Shown here piece after piece: positions 17,818-25,882 of a stretch of DNA of 64,000 bases (position 1 is the stretch's first letter; each line of letters starts with the position of its first letter). The notes below the pieces were generated by a model that worked only from the letters and a program-made list of their open reading frames with translations, searched no databases and had not been told where the DNA came from. The stretch lies in assembly GCA_965219485.1 (NCBI GenBank), contig OZ244774.1, positions 620,001 to 684,000 of the forward strand, in the 5' to 3' direction. Made by a program: the position numbers and the translations under genes. The DNA is from UBA8337 sp937907245 (GTDB lineage: Bacteria > Pseudomonadota > Alphaproteobacteria > RS24).

Positions 17818-18545
17818 GTTGGAAGAGCAGAATTTTGCAACCCGATACCGCGGTTGAGCAAATGAAACAAAAAGCAGCTTTGCGGGCGCTAGAAGAAGTG
17901 CGCGACGGCATGAAGCTTGGGCTTGGCACTGGCTCGACGGCGCGTTATTTCGTCGACGGGCTGGGCGCTCAAGTGGCGGAAGGTTTAAACGTGGTCTGCG
18001 TACCCACCTCGGAAGCCACGCGGGCGCAAGCTGAAGGTTTGGGCATTGCGCTGGCGTCTTTAGATGAGTTGCAGCGCCTTGATTTAACCGTCGATGGGGC
18101 TGATGAATTAGATGCGCAGCTTCGCTTGGTTAAGGGCGGGGGCGGCGCTTTATTGCGCGAGAAAATTGTTGCGGCCGCGTCTGATAAAATGATTGTGATT
18201 GCGGATGACACAAAGCTGGTGGATAGGCTGGGCGCTTTTGATTTGCCAGTAGAGGTCAATATTTTCTCGCATGGGGCCACAGCCGCCGCGATTGGCGTGG
18301 CTTTGGCTGCCACCGGAAATGCCGGCGATATGGTCTTGCGACTTAGCAGCAGCGACAGCCCTTTTATTACCGATGGCGGGCACTATATTTATGACTGCGC
18401 CTTGGGAACGATAAACGATGTAGAAGCTCTGGCGCAGGCTTTGTTAAATGTGCCGGGTGTTGTTGAACATGGTCTGTTTCTGGGCTATGCCACAGCAGCC
18501 GTATTGGCCGGCACAGTTGGATTACAAGAAATGGGACAGCTATGA
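17814..18545 (+). CDS. rpiA: Ribose-5-phosphate isomerase A
   Basis: 243 residues; interconverts ribose-5-phosphate and ribulose-5-phosphate in the pentose phosphate pathway. Family motifs: LGLGTGSTARYFVDGL near residue 40, PTSEATRAQA, the active-site loop DGADELD, and KGGGGALLREKI. Start at ATG 17814 overlaps the J-domain gene, and the end overlaps gor (ATGA), so translation is coupled on both sides. The 10-residue N-terminal tail (SWKSRILQPD) before the conserved part is unremarkable. Confidence 0.95.
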   Translation: MSWKSRILQPDTAVEQMKQKAALRALEEVRDGMKLGLGTGSTARYFVDGLGAQVAEGLNVVCVPTSEATRAQAEGLGIALASLDELQRLDLTVDGADELDAQLRLVKGGGGALLREKIVAAASDKMIVIADDTKLVDRLGAFDLPVEVNIFSHGATAAAIGVALAATGNAGDMVLRLSSSDSPFITDGGHYIYDCALGTINDVEALAQALLNVPGVVEHGLFLGYATAAVLAGTVGLQEMGQL

Positions 18546-19894
18546 CATATGATTACGACCTCTTTGTTATTGGAGCCGGCAGCGGCGGGGTTCGCGCCGC
18601 GCGCATGAGCGCCAGCTATGGCGCTAAAGTGGCTGTAGCAGAAGAATATCGCGTTGGCGGCACGTGCGTCATTCGGGGCTGCGTGCCCAAAAAGCTGTTT
18701 GTCTATGCCAGCCATTATGCGGAAGATTTCGAAGAAGCTGCCGGCTTTGGTTGGACCGTCGGCGAAAGTCATTTCGATTGGCAGAAATTGATACAAAACA
18801 AAGATACCGAGATTGACCGCCTGAACGCGATTTATATTCGCAACCTTGAGGCCAGCGGTGTGGAAATTCTTACTGGTCGCGCGACCTTAAAAGACGCGCA
18901 TACCGTGATGTTGAACGGCAAAGAAATTACCGCCAAATACATCCTCATCGCCGTAGGCGCCACGCCTTTCATGCCTCAAATTGAGGGCATTGAGCACGCT
19001 ATTAGCTCTAATGAAGCGTTCCATATCGAAACCCTGCCAGACGATATTATCGTTGTCGGCGGTGGCTATATTGCAGTGGAATTTGCAGGTATTTTCAACG
19101 GCTTGGGCGCCAAAACCAGCTTGGTCTATCGCGGCGAAACGATCCTGCGCGGCTTTGATGACGAAGTCCGCCATCACCTCGCCGAGGAAATGACCAAAAA
19201 AGGCGTGACGATTAAAACCAATAGCGACATCACATCAATTGTTCCCAAGGGCGAGGGATATGAAGTGACCTTCCAAGACGGCAGCCAACAGACCACAGGC
19301 CTGGTGATGTATGCCACAGGGCGAGTGCCTTTGACGCAAGATTTGGGGCTGGAAGCTGCCGGTGTTGCTACCGGCAAGAAGCAAGAAATTCTGGTCGATG
19401 CGCGTTCCAAAACCAATGTCGATAGCATTTATGCGGTTGGCGATGTTACGGAACGGGCGCAATTGACGCCTGTCGCTATTCGCGAAGGCGCGGCTTTTGC
19501 TGAAACCGTGTTCAATAATAACCCGCAAGAGGTCGACCATTCCATCATCCCGACGGCCGTGTTTTCACAGCCGCCCATTGGCACTGTCGGCATGGGCGAA
19601 GAAGAGGCGCGTGCTGCAGGCCATGATTTCGATGTCTATGCGTCCAGCTTTCGGCCGATGAAACACACGCTCTCGGGCAGTGATGAAAAAACGCTGATGA
19701 AGCTCATTGTCGATAAGGCGAGCAACAAAGTATTGGGTCTGCATATTGTAGGGCCAGATAGTGGCGAGATGATTCAGGCCTTTGGTATTGCCGTCACTAT
19801 GGGGGCCACGAAAGCGCAATTTGATGCTACCGTGGCGGTTCACCCAACGGCGGCCGAAGAGATGGTCACATTCAAGCAACCGCGAGGCGAATAA
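18542..19894 (+). CDS. gor: Glutathione-disulfide reductase
   Basis: 450-residue FAD-dependent enzyme that regenerates reduced glutathione with NADPH. FAD motif VIGAGSGGVRAA at the N-terminus; the redox-active disulfide is in GGTCVIRGCVPKK; the NADPH Rossmann motif is VVGGGYIAVEFAG; FAD motif 2 is IYAVGDVTERAQLTPVAI; the C-terminal dimerisation domain has the active-site histidine in VAVHPTAAEE. The CVIRGC spacing and sequence match the glutathione reductase type common in alphaproteobacteria and plants. It fits with the GST at 41.9 kb and possibly the MAPEG proteins as glutathione users. Confidence 0.94.
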   Translation: MTYDYDLFVIGAGSGGVRAARMSASYGAKVAVAEEYRVGGTCVIRGCVPKKLFVYASHYAEDFEEAAGFGWTVGESHFDWQKLIQNKDTEIDRLNAIYIRNLEASGVEILTGRATLKDAHTVMLNGKEITAKYILIAVGATPFMPQIEGIEHAISSNEAFHIETLPDDIIVVGGGYIAVEFAGIFNGLGAKTSLVYRGETILRGFDDEVRHHLAEEMTKKGVTIKTNSDITSIVPKGEGYEVTFQDGSQQTTGLVMYATGRVPLTQDLGLEAAGVATGKKQEILVDARSKTNVDSIYAVGDVTERAQLTPVAIREGAAFAETVFNNNPQEVDHSIIPTAVFSQPPIGTVGMGEEEARAAGHDFDVYASSFRPMKHTLSGSDEKTLMKLIVDKASNKVLGLHIVGPDSGEMIQAFGIAVTMGATKAQFDATVAVHPTAAEEMVTFKQPRGE

Positions 19895-20818
19895 TTGGTG
19901 CGCAAACAAACCCAACGGGCTCGCCAAGCTGCCAATAAGGCGGCGCGTTCTGTGGCGGATAAAATGGGCGAAGTTGATTTTCGTCGCATCGATCCGCGCA
20001 AGGTCGAGTTGCCCAAAATAGATTGGGAGCGGGGTCGTCTGGTCAGTAAAGATGCAGCCCCAGCCATTGGTCACAATTTCCATGCCGAGGATGTCGCTTG
20101 GCCGCTGCGTTTGGTAGGCTGGCTGGTGAACCGTTACATTCGGCTTTGCGAGGCGACGACGAGCTTACTGGTGGCAGGCGATGGGCCTTTCGTGCAACTG
20201 CAATTGGCGCGTCAGCCGATTATTGTTTTGGTTTGGCATGGACGTAATTTTCAGGGCATCCCGATGGCACGACTGTTTCATAGTCCTATCACGGCGCTCA
20301 CATCGCGCTCGCGCGATGGTGCGGTGATTGCCAATATCATTCGTCCATTCGGGTTTCAGTCGATACAAGGCTCGGGCACGGGCAAGGCGGCTGGCAAGAA
20401 AACCAACCCTAGAAAACGCGGCGCACAAGCGTTTCGCGGGATGTTGAAACATTTGAAAAATGGCGAAATGGTATTAGCCACCGCCGATGTGCCGCCGGGC
20501 CCTGTGTTTGAAACGGGCCCAGGTATGGTTAAATTGGCGGCCATGTCGGGGGCGGCGATTGTGCCTGTGGGCATTAGTTACTCACCCGAACTGCCGGTTC
20601 CAGGCACATGGGATAAATCGCGTTTGCCGTTGCCGTTCGGCCAGCGCTCGCTGGTTTTCGGAGACCCAATTTACATCGCGCGCGACGTGGCCAAAAAAGC
20701 CTCTGGTACCGACGACAATGAAGAAAGCCCAGCGATGATGGCAGCGTGTGAGCTGGTGACGAAGGCGCTCAAGAAATCACAAGCAGACGCAGAAGGCCTA
20801 CTCGGTAAGAAGTCTTAA
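19895..20818 (+). CDS. DUF374 lysophospholipid-acyltransferase-like protein
   Basis: 307 residues in the LPLAT superfamily (DUF374). The acyltransferase-type motif is VLVWHGRNFQGIPMA at about 111-125, followed by SRSRDGAVIANIIRPFGFQ, the KHLKNGEMVLATADVPPGP block that is the DUF374 signature, and GMVKLAAMSGAAIVPVGIS. Only a weak hydrophobic segment is seen around 65-85. The substrate is unproven; lipid A or phospholipid acyl transfer is likely. The start is unusual: TTG at 19895 directly after the gor stop, or GTG at 19898; GAGG at 19884 could serve either. Ends four bases from the convergent DAHP synthase gene. Confidence 0.8.
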   Translation: MVRKQTQRARQAANKAARSVADKMGEVDFRRIDPRKVELPKIDWERGRLVSKDAAPAIGHNFHAEDVAWPLRLVGWLVNRYIRLCEATTSLLVAGDGPFVQLQLARQPIIVLVWHGRNFQGIPMARLFHSPITALTSRSRDGAVIANIIRPFGFQSIQGSGTGKAAGKKTNPRKRGAQAFRGMLKHLKNGEMVLATADVPPGPVFETGPGMVKLAAMSGAAIVPVGISYSPELPVPGTWDKSRLPLPFGQRSLVFGDPIYIARDVAKKASGTDDNEESPAMMAACELVTKALKKSQADAEGLLGKKS

Positions 20819-20826
20819 GCGCTTAA
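20815..20826. promoter_or_regulatory. 12-bp perfect palindrome holding two convergent stop codons
   Basis: TTAAGCGCTTAA is self-complementary and contains the TAA of the DUF374 gene (20816-20818) and the TAA of the opposing DAHP synthase gene (20823-20825). There is no T-run and no longer stem, so it is too short to be a proven terminator. Confidence 0.35.
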
Positions 20827-22157
20827 TTATTACCCTCAGAAATCAAGAACGCCAGCTCCAGCGCTTGGCTAGCGTTAAGGCGCGGGTCGCAATGCGTGTG
20901 ATAGCGGCTCGACAAATCTTCTTCCGAGATGGCTTGCGCGCCACCCAAGCATTCCGTCACATTCTGGCCCGTCATTTCAAAATGAACGCCGCCCGCATGC
21001 GTGCCTTCAGCTTTATGGACGGCCATAAATTGCTGCACTTCGCTGAGGATGAGGTCAACCGGACGGGTTTTATAGCCGTTTGACGCCTTGATGGTATTGC
21101 CGTGCATCGGGTCGCAAGACCAAACCACTTTGCGGCCTTCCGCTTCGACTTTGCGAATGAGCGCGGGCAAATGTTTCTCCACATTCTCATGGCCAAAGCG
21201 GGCGATGAGCGTAATGCGTCCGGCTTCGTTTTCTGGGTTCAGCTTATCGAGCAAGGTAATCAGCTCATCTGGCTCCAGCGAAGGCCCACATTTCAGGCCC
21301 AGCGGATTTTGCACGCCAGATAAAAACTCAACATGCGCACCATCGGGCTGGCGCGTGCGATCGCCAATCCACAGCATATGCGCGGAGGTATCGTAATGGT
21401 CGCCACTGGTGCTATCGAGGCGCGTGAGCGCTTGTTCGTAGCCGAGCAATAAAGCTTCATGGCTGGTGAAAAAGTCGACCATGCCCATTTGCGGCGTGGT
21501 GGAACTGGACACGCCACATGCGGACATGAAGGCCATGGCTTCGTCGATTTTCTGCGCCATTTCTTCGTAGCGCGCGCCTTGCGGGCTGTCGGCAACGAAG
21601 TCTTGGTTCCAGCGATGCACTTCGTTGAGGTCGGCATAGCCGCCTTTGGCGAAGGCGCGCAGCAAGTTGAGCGTCGAGGCGGCTTGGCGATAGGCTGCAA
21701 TTTGGCGCTCTGGGTCTGGCACACGCGAGGCTTCGTCAAACTCCATACCGTTGATAATGTCGCCGCGATAGCTTGGCAGTTCTACCCCATCGATGGTTTC
21801 TGTATCGGCGGAACGTGGCTTGGCGAATTGACCGGCAATGCGGCCCACTTTAATCACCGGCAATTTGCCGCCATAGGTCAGAACAACCGACATTTGCAGC
21901 AACACGCGGAACATATCGCGGATGTTGTCGGCGTGGTGTTCGGCAAAGCTCTCGGCACAATCGCCGCCTTGCAGCAAGAAGGCGCGGCCTTCGCAAACTT
22001 CGGCGAGTTGGGCTTTCAAATTACGTGCTTCGCCTGCAAAAACCAAAGGTGGATAGCTCGCTAGGCGCGCCTCTACATCGGCCAAAGCCTTGCCATCTTG
22101 ATAGGCAGGTACTTGCTTAATCGGGAAGTCGCGCCAGCTTTGCGGTGTCCAAGCCAT
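20823..22157 (-). CDS. aroG: Class II (plant-type) DAHP synthase
   Basis: 444 residues; condenses phosphoenolpyruvate and erythrose-4-phosphate, the first step of the shikimate pathway. It belongs to the AroA-II class, not the E. coli AroFGH type: FAGEARNLKAQLAEVCEGRA, LLQGGDCAESFAEH, KVGRIAGQFAKPRS, YRGDIINGM, SHEALLLGYEQALTR, GLKCGPSL, VVWSCDPMHGNT and GGVHFEMTGQNVTECLGG are all class II signatures, and the metal ligands (Cys in GGDCAES, His and Glu later) are present. The name used differs between genomes (aroG, aroH, aroA-II). It is monocistronic, with its promoter presumably within 22158-22238. Confidence 0.95.
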   Translation of the reverse strand: MAWTPQSWRDFPIKQVPAYQDGKALADVEARLASYPPLVFAGEARNLKAQLAEVCEGRAFLLQGGDCAESFAEHHADNIRDMFRVLLQMSVVLTYGGKLPVIKVGRIAGQFAKPRSADTETIDGVELPSYRGDIINGMEFDEASRVPDPERQIAAYRQAASTLNLLRAFAKGGYADLNEVHRWNQDFVADSPQGARYEEMAQKIDEAMAFMSACGVSSSTTPQMGMVDFFTSHEALLLGYEQALTRLDSTSGDHYDTSAHMLWIGDRTRQPDGAHVEFLSGVQNPLGLKCGPSLEPDELITLLDKLNPENEAGRITLIARFGHENVEKHLPALIRKVEAEGRKVVWSCDPMHGNTIKASNGYKTRPVDLILSEVQQFMAVHKAEGTHAGGVHFEMTGQNVTECLGGAQAISEEDLSSRYHTHCDPRLNASQALELAFLISEGNN

Positions 22158-22238
22158 GAAAATATCCTTTGTTACGCCTTTAAGGTCGTGAAAGTTCGAG
22201 TGCCTGATATACGGATTTTAGAGATAAAAATAAAGCAC

Positions 22239-22262
22239 TTAGATTGTTTTTTAGATTGTTTT
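22239..22262 (-). repeat. 12-bp tandem duplication containing a stop codon
   Basis: TTAGATTGTTTT occurs twice head to tail. On the minus strand it reads AAA ACA ATC TAA twice, so the last three codons and the stop of the MDR oxidoreductase gene have been copied just downstream of the gene. Confidence 0.85.
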
Positions 22263-23273
22263 TATGAGGCGACGGCCAAAATTAGCGCCAGCAAATAAAG
22301 CCTCATAGGCTTTCGGCGCATCGGCAATGCCTTCGCTAATGTCTTCGGTATAGCGCAAATTTCCATCGCGGATCATTTGTGCCATGGCGGCTTGCGCTTC
22401 CACAAATTGTTTATGGTAATCATAAACCACCAGCCCTTGCATGCGCAGGCGATGGGTAATGAAGGTGGTGGTATTGCGAATGCCATGTGGCTGCTTGCGG
22501 TTATATTCCGACACTTGCCCCGACACCACGATGCGCCCGTTTATCTTCATGTTTAAAATGGCGGCATCCAGCATCTCGGCGCCTACGTTATCAAAATAAA
22601 TATCCACCCCATCAGGGCAGGCGGCTTTTATGGCGGCCGGCAAATCACTTGCCTGTTTGTAGTCAATCACTGCGTCGAAACCCAGCTCGGTTAGGTATTT
22701 GCATTTTTCAGCCCCGCCCGCGATGCCCACCACGTGCAGCCCTAAGGCTTTACCAATCTGGCCCGTGGTGGCGCCCACAGGGCCAGCGGCTGAGGAAATC
22801 AGCAAGGTCTCGCCAGCTTTGGGTTGACCCAAATCTTGCAGCCCAAACCAAGCGGTTAATCCCGGCACGCCCAAAACGCCAATGGTGGCGGTCATAGAAA
22901 CTTTATCATCGAACAAAGAAGGGTCGAGTTTTTGTAAGCCTCGGTCGGGAACCACATTGCCCTCACACCAGCCAAGCCCACCCATAACTTTGTCGCCCAC
23001 GGCATAGCGCTCCGAGCGCGAGGCGATAATTTCGCCAATGCCGGCGCTTTCAATCATGTCGCCAAGTTTTAACCCTGCCGCATAGCTATCGCCGCTCAAA
23101 CGGCCGCGCATGCCAGGGTCGAGCGAAAAATAATGCGTCGCAATCATCACTTGCCCTTCGCTCAAATCGGGCATAAGCGTATCGACCAGCTCGAAACAAT
23201 CGGGTGTCGGCACACCATCTGGATGTTTGGCAAGGCGCCATTGCTGGAAGCTTTTTGGGACAGTATCGCTCAT
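22251..23273 (-). CDS. Zinc-independent MDR oxidoreductase (CurA/PTGR-like)
   Basis: 340-residue NADP-dependent medium-chain dehydrogenase/reductase without the zinc-binding cysteines. MDR landmarks: YFSLDPGMRGRL near the N-terminus, GVPGLTAWFGL, the nucleotide-binding ISSAAGPVGATTGQIGKALG followed by VVGIAGG, and IYFDNVGAEMLDAAI. Closest types are prostaglandin/leukotriene reductases and CurA, which reduce the double bond of alpha,beta-unsaturated ketones. The chosen ATG (23273) follows AAGGA inside the end of the upstream enoyl-CoA hydratase-like gene with a one-base gap, so translation is probably coupled. A longer frame starting at 23339 runs inside that gene and is unlikely. Its true substrate is not known. 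Confidence 0.87.
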   Translation of the reverse strand: MSDTVPKSFQQWRLAKHPDGVPTPDCFELVDTLMPDLSEGQVMIATHYFSLDPGMRGRLSGDSYAAGLKLGDMIESAGIGEIIASRSERYAVGDKVMGGLGWCEGNVVPDRGLQKLDPSLFDDKVSMTATIGVLGVPGLTAWFGLQDLGQPKAGETLLISSAAGPVGATTGQIGKALGLHVVGIAGGAEKCKYLTELGFDAVIDYKQASDLPAAIKAACPDGVDIYFDNVGAEMLDAAILNMKINGRIVVSGQVSEYNRKQPHGIRNTTTFITHRLRMQGLVVYDYHKQFVEAQAAMAQMIRDGNLRYTEDISEGIADAPKAYEALFAGANFGRRLIKTI

Positions 23274-23274
23274 A

Positions 23275-24060
23275 TTATTTTCCTTCGAATTTAGCAGGTC
23301 GTTTTTCTTGAAAGGCGGCCACCGCTTCTTGATGGTCATCCGATTGCAGGGTCATGCCTTCGGCTTGCAAGCTGATGGGCATGACACTGGCCGAAACCGC
23401 CCGCATATAGGCGTTCACGCCTGCCTTGGAGGCGGCAATGGCCAAAGGCGGTCCGGCGGCTAATTTATCGGCAATCTCTAGGGCTTTGGGCATTAGGTCT
23501 TTTGTTTCCTCAACATAAAACCCCACCAATCCCATGTCGGCGGCGTCTTTGCCGCTAATCATATCGCCGGTCATCAGGTAGTATTTGGCTCGGTTAACAC
23601 CGATGAGCATAGGCCAGATAAGCTGCCCGCCGTCGCCTGCGCCAATGCCCATTTTCACATGGGTATCGCCAAATTTCGCGTCCGGCCCAGCTACTACGAC
23701 ATCGCATAAAAGCGCAATATTGGCTCCCAGCCCTAGCGCATAGCCTTGCACGGCAGAGATAATCGGTTTTTCGCATTCTAGAATATGGTCGATAATGCGC
23801 CGCGCTTCGGTGAGGCTTGGCATGTCGATGGCGCTATCGGCGCTAAAGTCTCCGCCCACACAAAAGGCTTTGCCTTCGCCGGCCAAAACCAGCGCGCGCA
23901 AATCGGGGTCATCGGCAAAGTCGCGGCTGAAAGTCATCATTTCATGATGCAACTGGTTGTCGATAGCATTCATTTTTTCAGGTCGGTTCAAAGACACCAC
24001 AACCACGCCATTGGCGCGGCGCTCTATCTTCATCCGCTTATATTTGTCTTGCGTCAGCAT
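23275..24060 (-). CDS. Enoyl-CoA hydratase/isomerase-family protein lacking both catalytic Glu
   Basis: 261-residue crotonase fold. Oxyanion-hole segments are present: AFCVGGDFSAD and AVQGYALGLGANIALLCDVV. However, the two glutamates that hydratases use are not at their places: the GGGxE-type position reads GLGAN, and the (P)E-x-x-x-G position reads DTHVKMGIGAGDGG. It may therefore be an isomerase, thioesterase, decarboxylase or a hydrolase of the superfamily rather than a hydratase. ATG 24060 has AGGAAA upstream. It is first in a two-gene operon with the MDR oxidoreductase and divergent from nadE. Confidence 0.85.
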   Translation of the reverse strand: MLTQDKYKRMKIERRANGVVVVSLNRPEKMNAIDNQLHHEMMTFSRDFADDPDLRALVLAGEGKAFCVGGDFSADSAIDMPSLTEARRIIDHILECEKPIISAVQGYALGLGANIALLCDVVVAGPDAKFGDTHVKMGIGAGDGGQLIWPMLIGVNRAKYYLMTGDMISGKDAADMGLVGFYVEETKDLMPKALEIADKLAAGPPLAIAASKAGVNAYMRAVSASVMPISLQAEGMTLQSDDHQEAVAAFQEKRPAKFEGK

Positions 24061-24196
24061 GAGGGTTTCCTGTGGTTAGGGTCTGGCTCTGGTTTGAGTA
24101 TCACCTGTAAAAACCAAATTTTGCAACGGTTTTCCCGCTCGCCGCGAATAGAGACAGCTACTTGTCCAAAGCGCCGCCACGCGCTACATAAGCGAC

Positions 24197-25861
24197 ATGG
24201 AAACTGGCGTAAAAACTTTGAAAATTGCCTTGGCTCAATTGAACCCGACCTTGGGCGCGATTGCGGCCAATGCCGATTTGTTGCGGGCGGCGCGGGCAGG
24301 TGCCGAGAAAGCCGATATTGTGCTGGCCAGCGAGCTGTTTTTAACCGGCTATCCACCTGAAGATTTAGTTCTCAAACGGGCTTTTTGGGCCCGCGTGCAC
24401 GCCGAGGTTGAAAAGCTGGTAGCAGATACGGCGGACGGCGGACCGGCGCTAGTTTTTGGCGCGCCCATGGTCGAGAACGGCCAGCTTTATAATAGCGTTG
24501 TGGTGGCCGATGGCGGCCAAATGGCGGTTCGTCACAAACATCATTTGCCCAATTATGCGGTGTTTGACGAAAAACGCCTGTTCGCGGCAGGGCCATTACC
24601 CAAAGCGGTCGAGTTACGCGGCGTGCGCGTGGGGCTGCCGATTTGTGAAGATATTTGGTTTGAAGATGTCTGCGCGCATTTAAAAGCTGACGGGGCGGAA
24701 CTGCTACTCTCGCCTAATGGTTCGCCTTTCGAGCGCGGCAAGCAAGCCCAACGTGTGGCGCATGCCAGCGCGCGAGCCCAACAAACCGGATTGCCGCTGG
24801 TTTACGTGAACCAATATGGCGGCCAAGATGAGTTGGTATTTGATGGCGCCAGCTTTGCGGTCAACGCCGACGGCACACTGGCCGAGCAACGCCCAGCCTG
24901 GAATACCGACACGCATATCTTGGCTTTGCACGAGAGCGAGAGCGGCTGGCAAATAAGCGAGCCAACGGGCAACCCCGAAACCCAAGACGAGCTGGGCGAT
25001 ATTTACGCGGCCGCCGTTCTGGGCTTGCGAGACTATGTCGAGAAAAACCGTTTCCCCGGCGTTTTACTGGGGCTTTCGGGCGGCATTGATAGTGCCATTT
25101 GCGCCGCCATGGCCGTCGATGCGCTGGGGGCTGAGCGCGTGCATTGCATCATGCTACCCTCGCGCTATACCAGCGATGAAAGCCTCACGGATGCGGCAGC
25201 TTGCGCCAAGCAACTCGGTATTCGCCTTGATGATGTTTCGATTGCCGAACCTGTTGACGCCGTGGAAGGCGCTTTGTCTGAGTTGTTTAAGGGCACGCAG
25301 GCAGATATTACGGAAGAGAATATTCAATCGCGGTTGCGCGGCACATTGCTGATGGCCGTGTCGAATAAATTCGGCTCGATGGTGGTGACCACAGGCAATA
25401 AGTCGGAAGTCTCGGTCGGCTATGCAACGCTTTATGGCGATATGAACGGCGGGTATAATCCGATTAAGGATATTTATAAAACCGAAGTTTTTGCGCTATG
25501 TCGCTGGCGCAATGAAAACCTACCTGTCGGCGGTTTGGGCCCCGAGGGGGAGGTTATTCCGCCAACAATTATCGACAAGCCACCCAGTGCTGAATTGCGC
25601 CCCGACCAGAAAGACGAAGATAGTCTGCCGCCTTACGAGCAGCTGGACGATATTCTGTTCGCCTTGGTAGAAGATGAATTGAGCTTCGATGAAATTATCG
25701 CGCGCGGCCATGACGCCGAGACGGTAAAACGCATTGAGCATCTTTTATATATCTCGGAATATAAGCGCCGTCAGGCGGCCCCTGGCGCAAAAATTGGCAA
25801 TCGCAACTTTGGCCGCGATCGCCGTTATCCTATTACCAATGGTTTCCGCGATGCGCGCTAG
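24197..25861 (+). CDS. nadE: Glutamine-dependent NAD+ synthetase
   Basis: 554 residues, two-domain NadE. The N-terminal nitrilase-type glutaminase (about 10-265) has the triad in ASELFLTGYPPEDL, RHKHHLPNYAVFDE and the nucleophile C150 (PICEDIWFED). The C-terminal synthetase has the PP-loop LLGLSGGIDSAI (S294 onward), followed by PSRYTSDESL, the ATP site GNKSEVSVGYATLYGDMNGG, and PPSAELRPDQKDEDSLPPY. The enzyme converts deamido-NAD to NAD with ammonia from glutamine, the last step of NAD synthesis. ATG 24197 has no obvious Shine-Dalgarno. gltX follows after 21 bp. Confidence 0.95.
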   Translation: METGVKTLKIALAQLNPTLGAIAANADLLRAARAGAEKADIVLASELFLTGYPPEDLVLKRAFWARVHAEVEKLVADTADGGPALVFGAPMVENGQLYNSVVVADGGQMAVRHKHHLPNYAVFDEKRLFAAGPLPKAVELRGVRVGLPICEDIWFEDVCAHLKADGAELLLSPNGSPFERGKQAQRVAHASARAQQTGLPLVYVNQYGGQDELVFDGASFAVNADGTLAEQRPAWNTDTHILALHESESGWQISEPTGNPETQDELGDIYAAAVLGLRDYVEKNRFPGVLLGLSGGIDSAICAAMAVDALGAERVHCIMLPSRYTSDESLTDAAACAKQLGIRLDDVSIAEPVDAVEGALSELFKGTQADITEENIQSRLRGTLLMAVSNKFGSMVVTTGNKSEVSVGYATLYGDMNGGYNPIKDIYKTEVFALCRWRNENLPVGGLGPEGEVIPPTIIDKPPSAELRPDQKDEDSLPPYEQLDDILFALVEDELSFDEIIARGHDAETVKRIEHLLYISEYKRRQAAPGAKIGNRNFGRDRRYPITNGFRDAR

Positions 25862-25882
25862 CCTCTATCGAAAGTATTTTAC

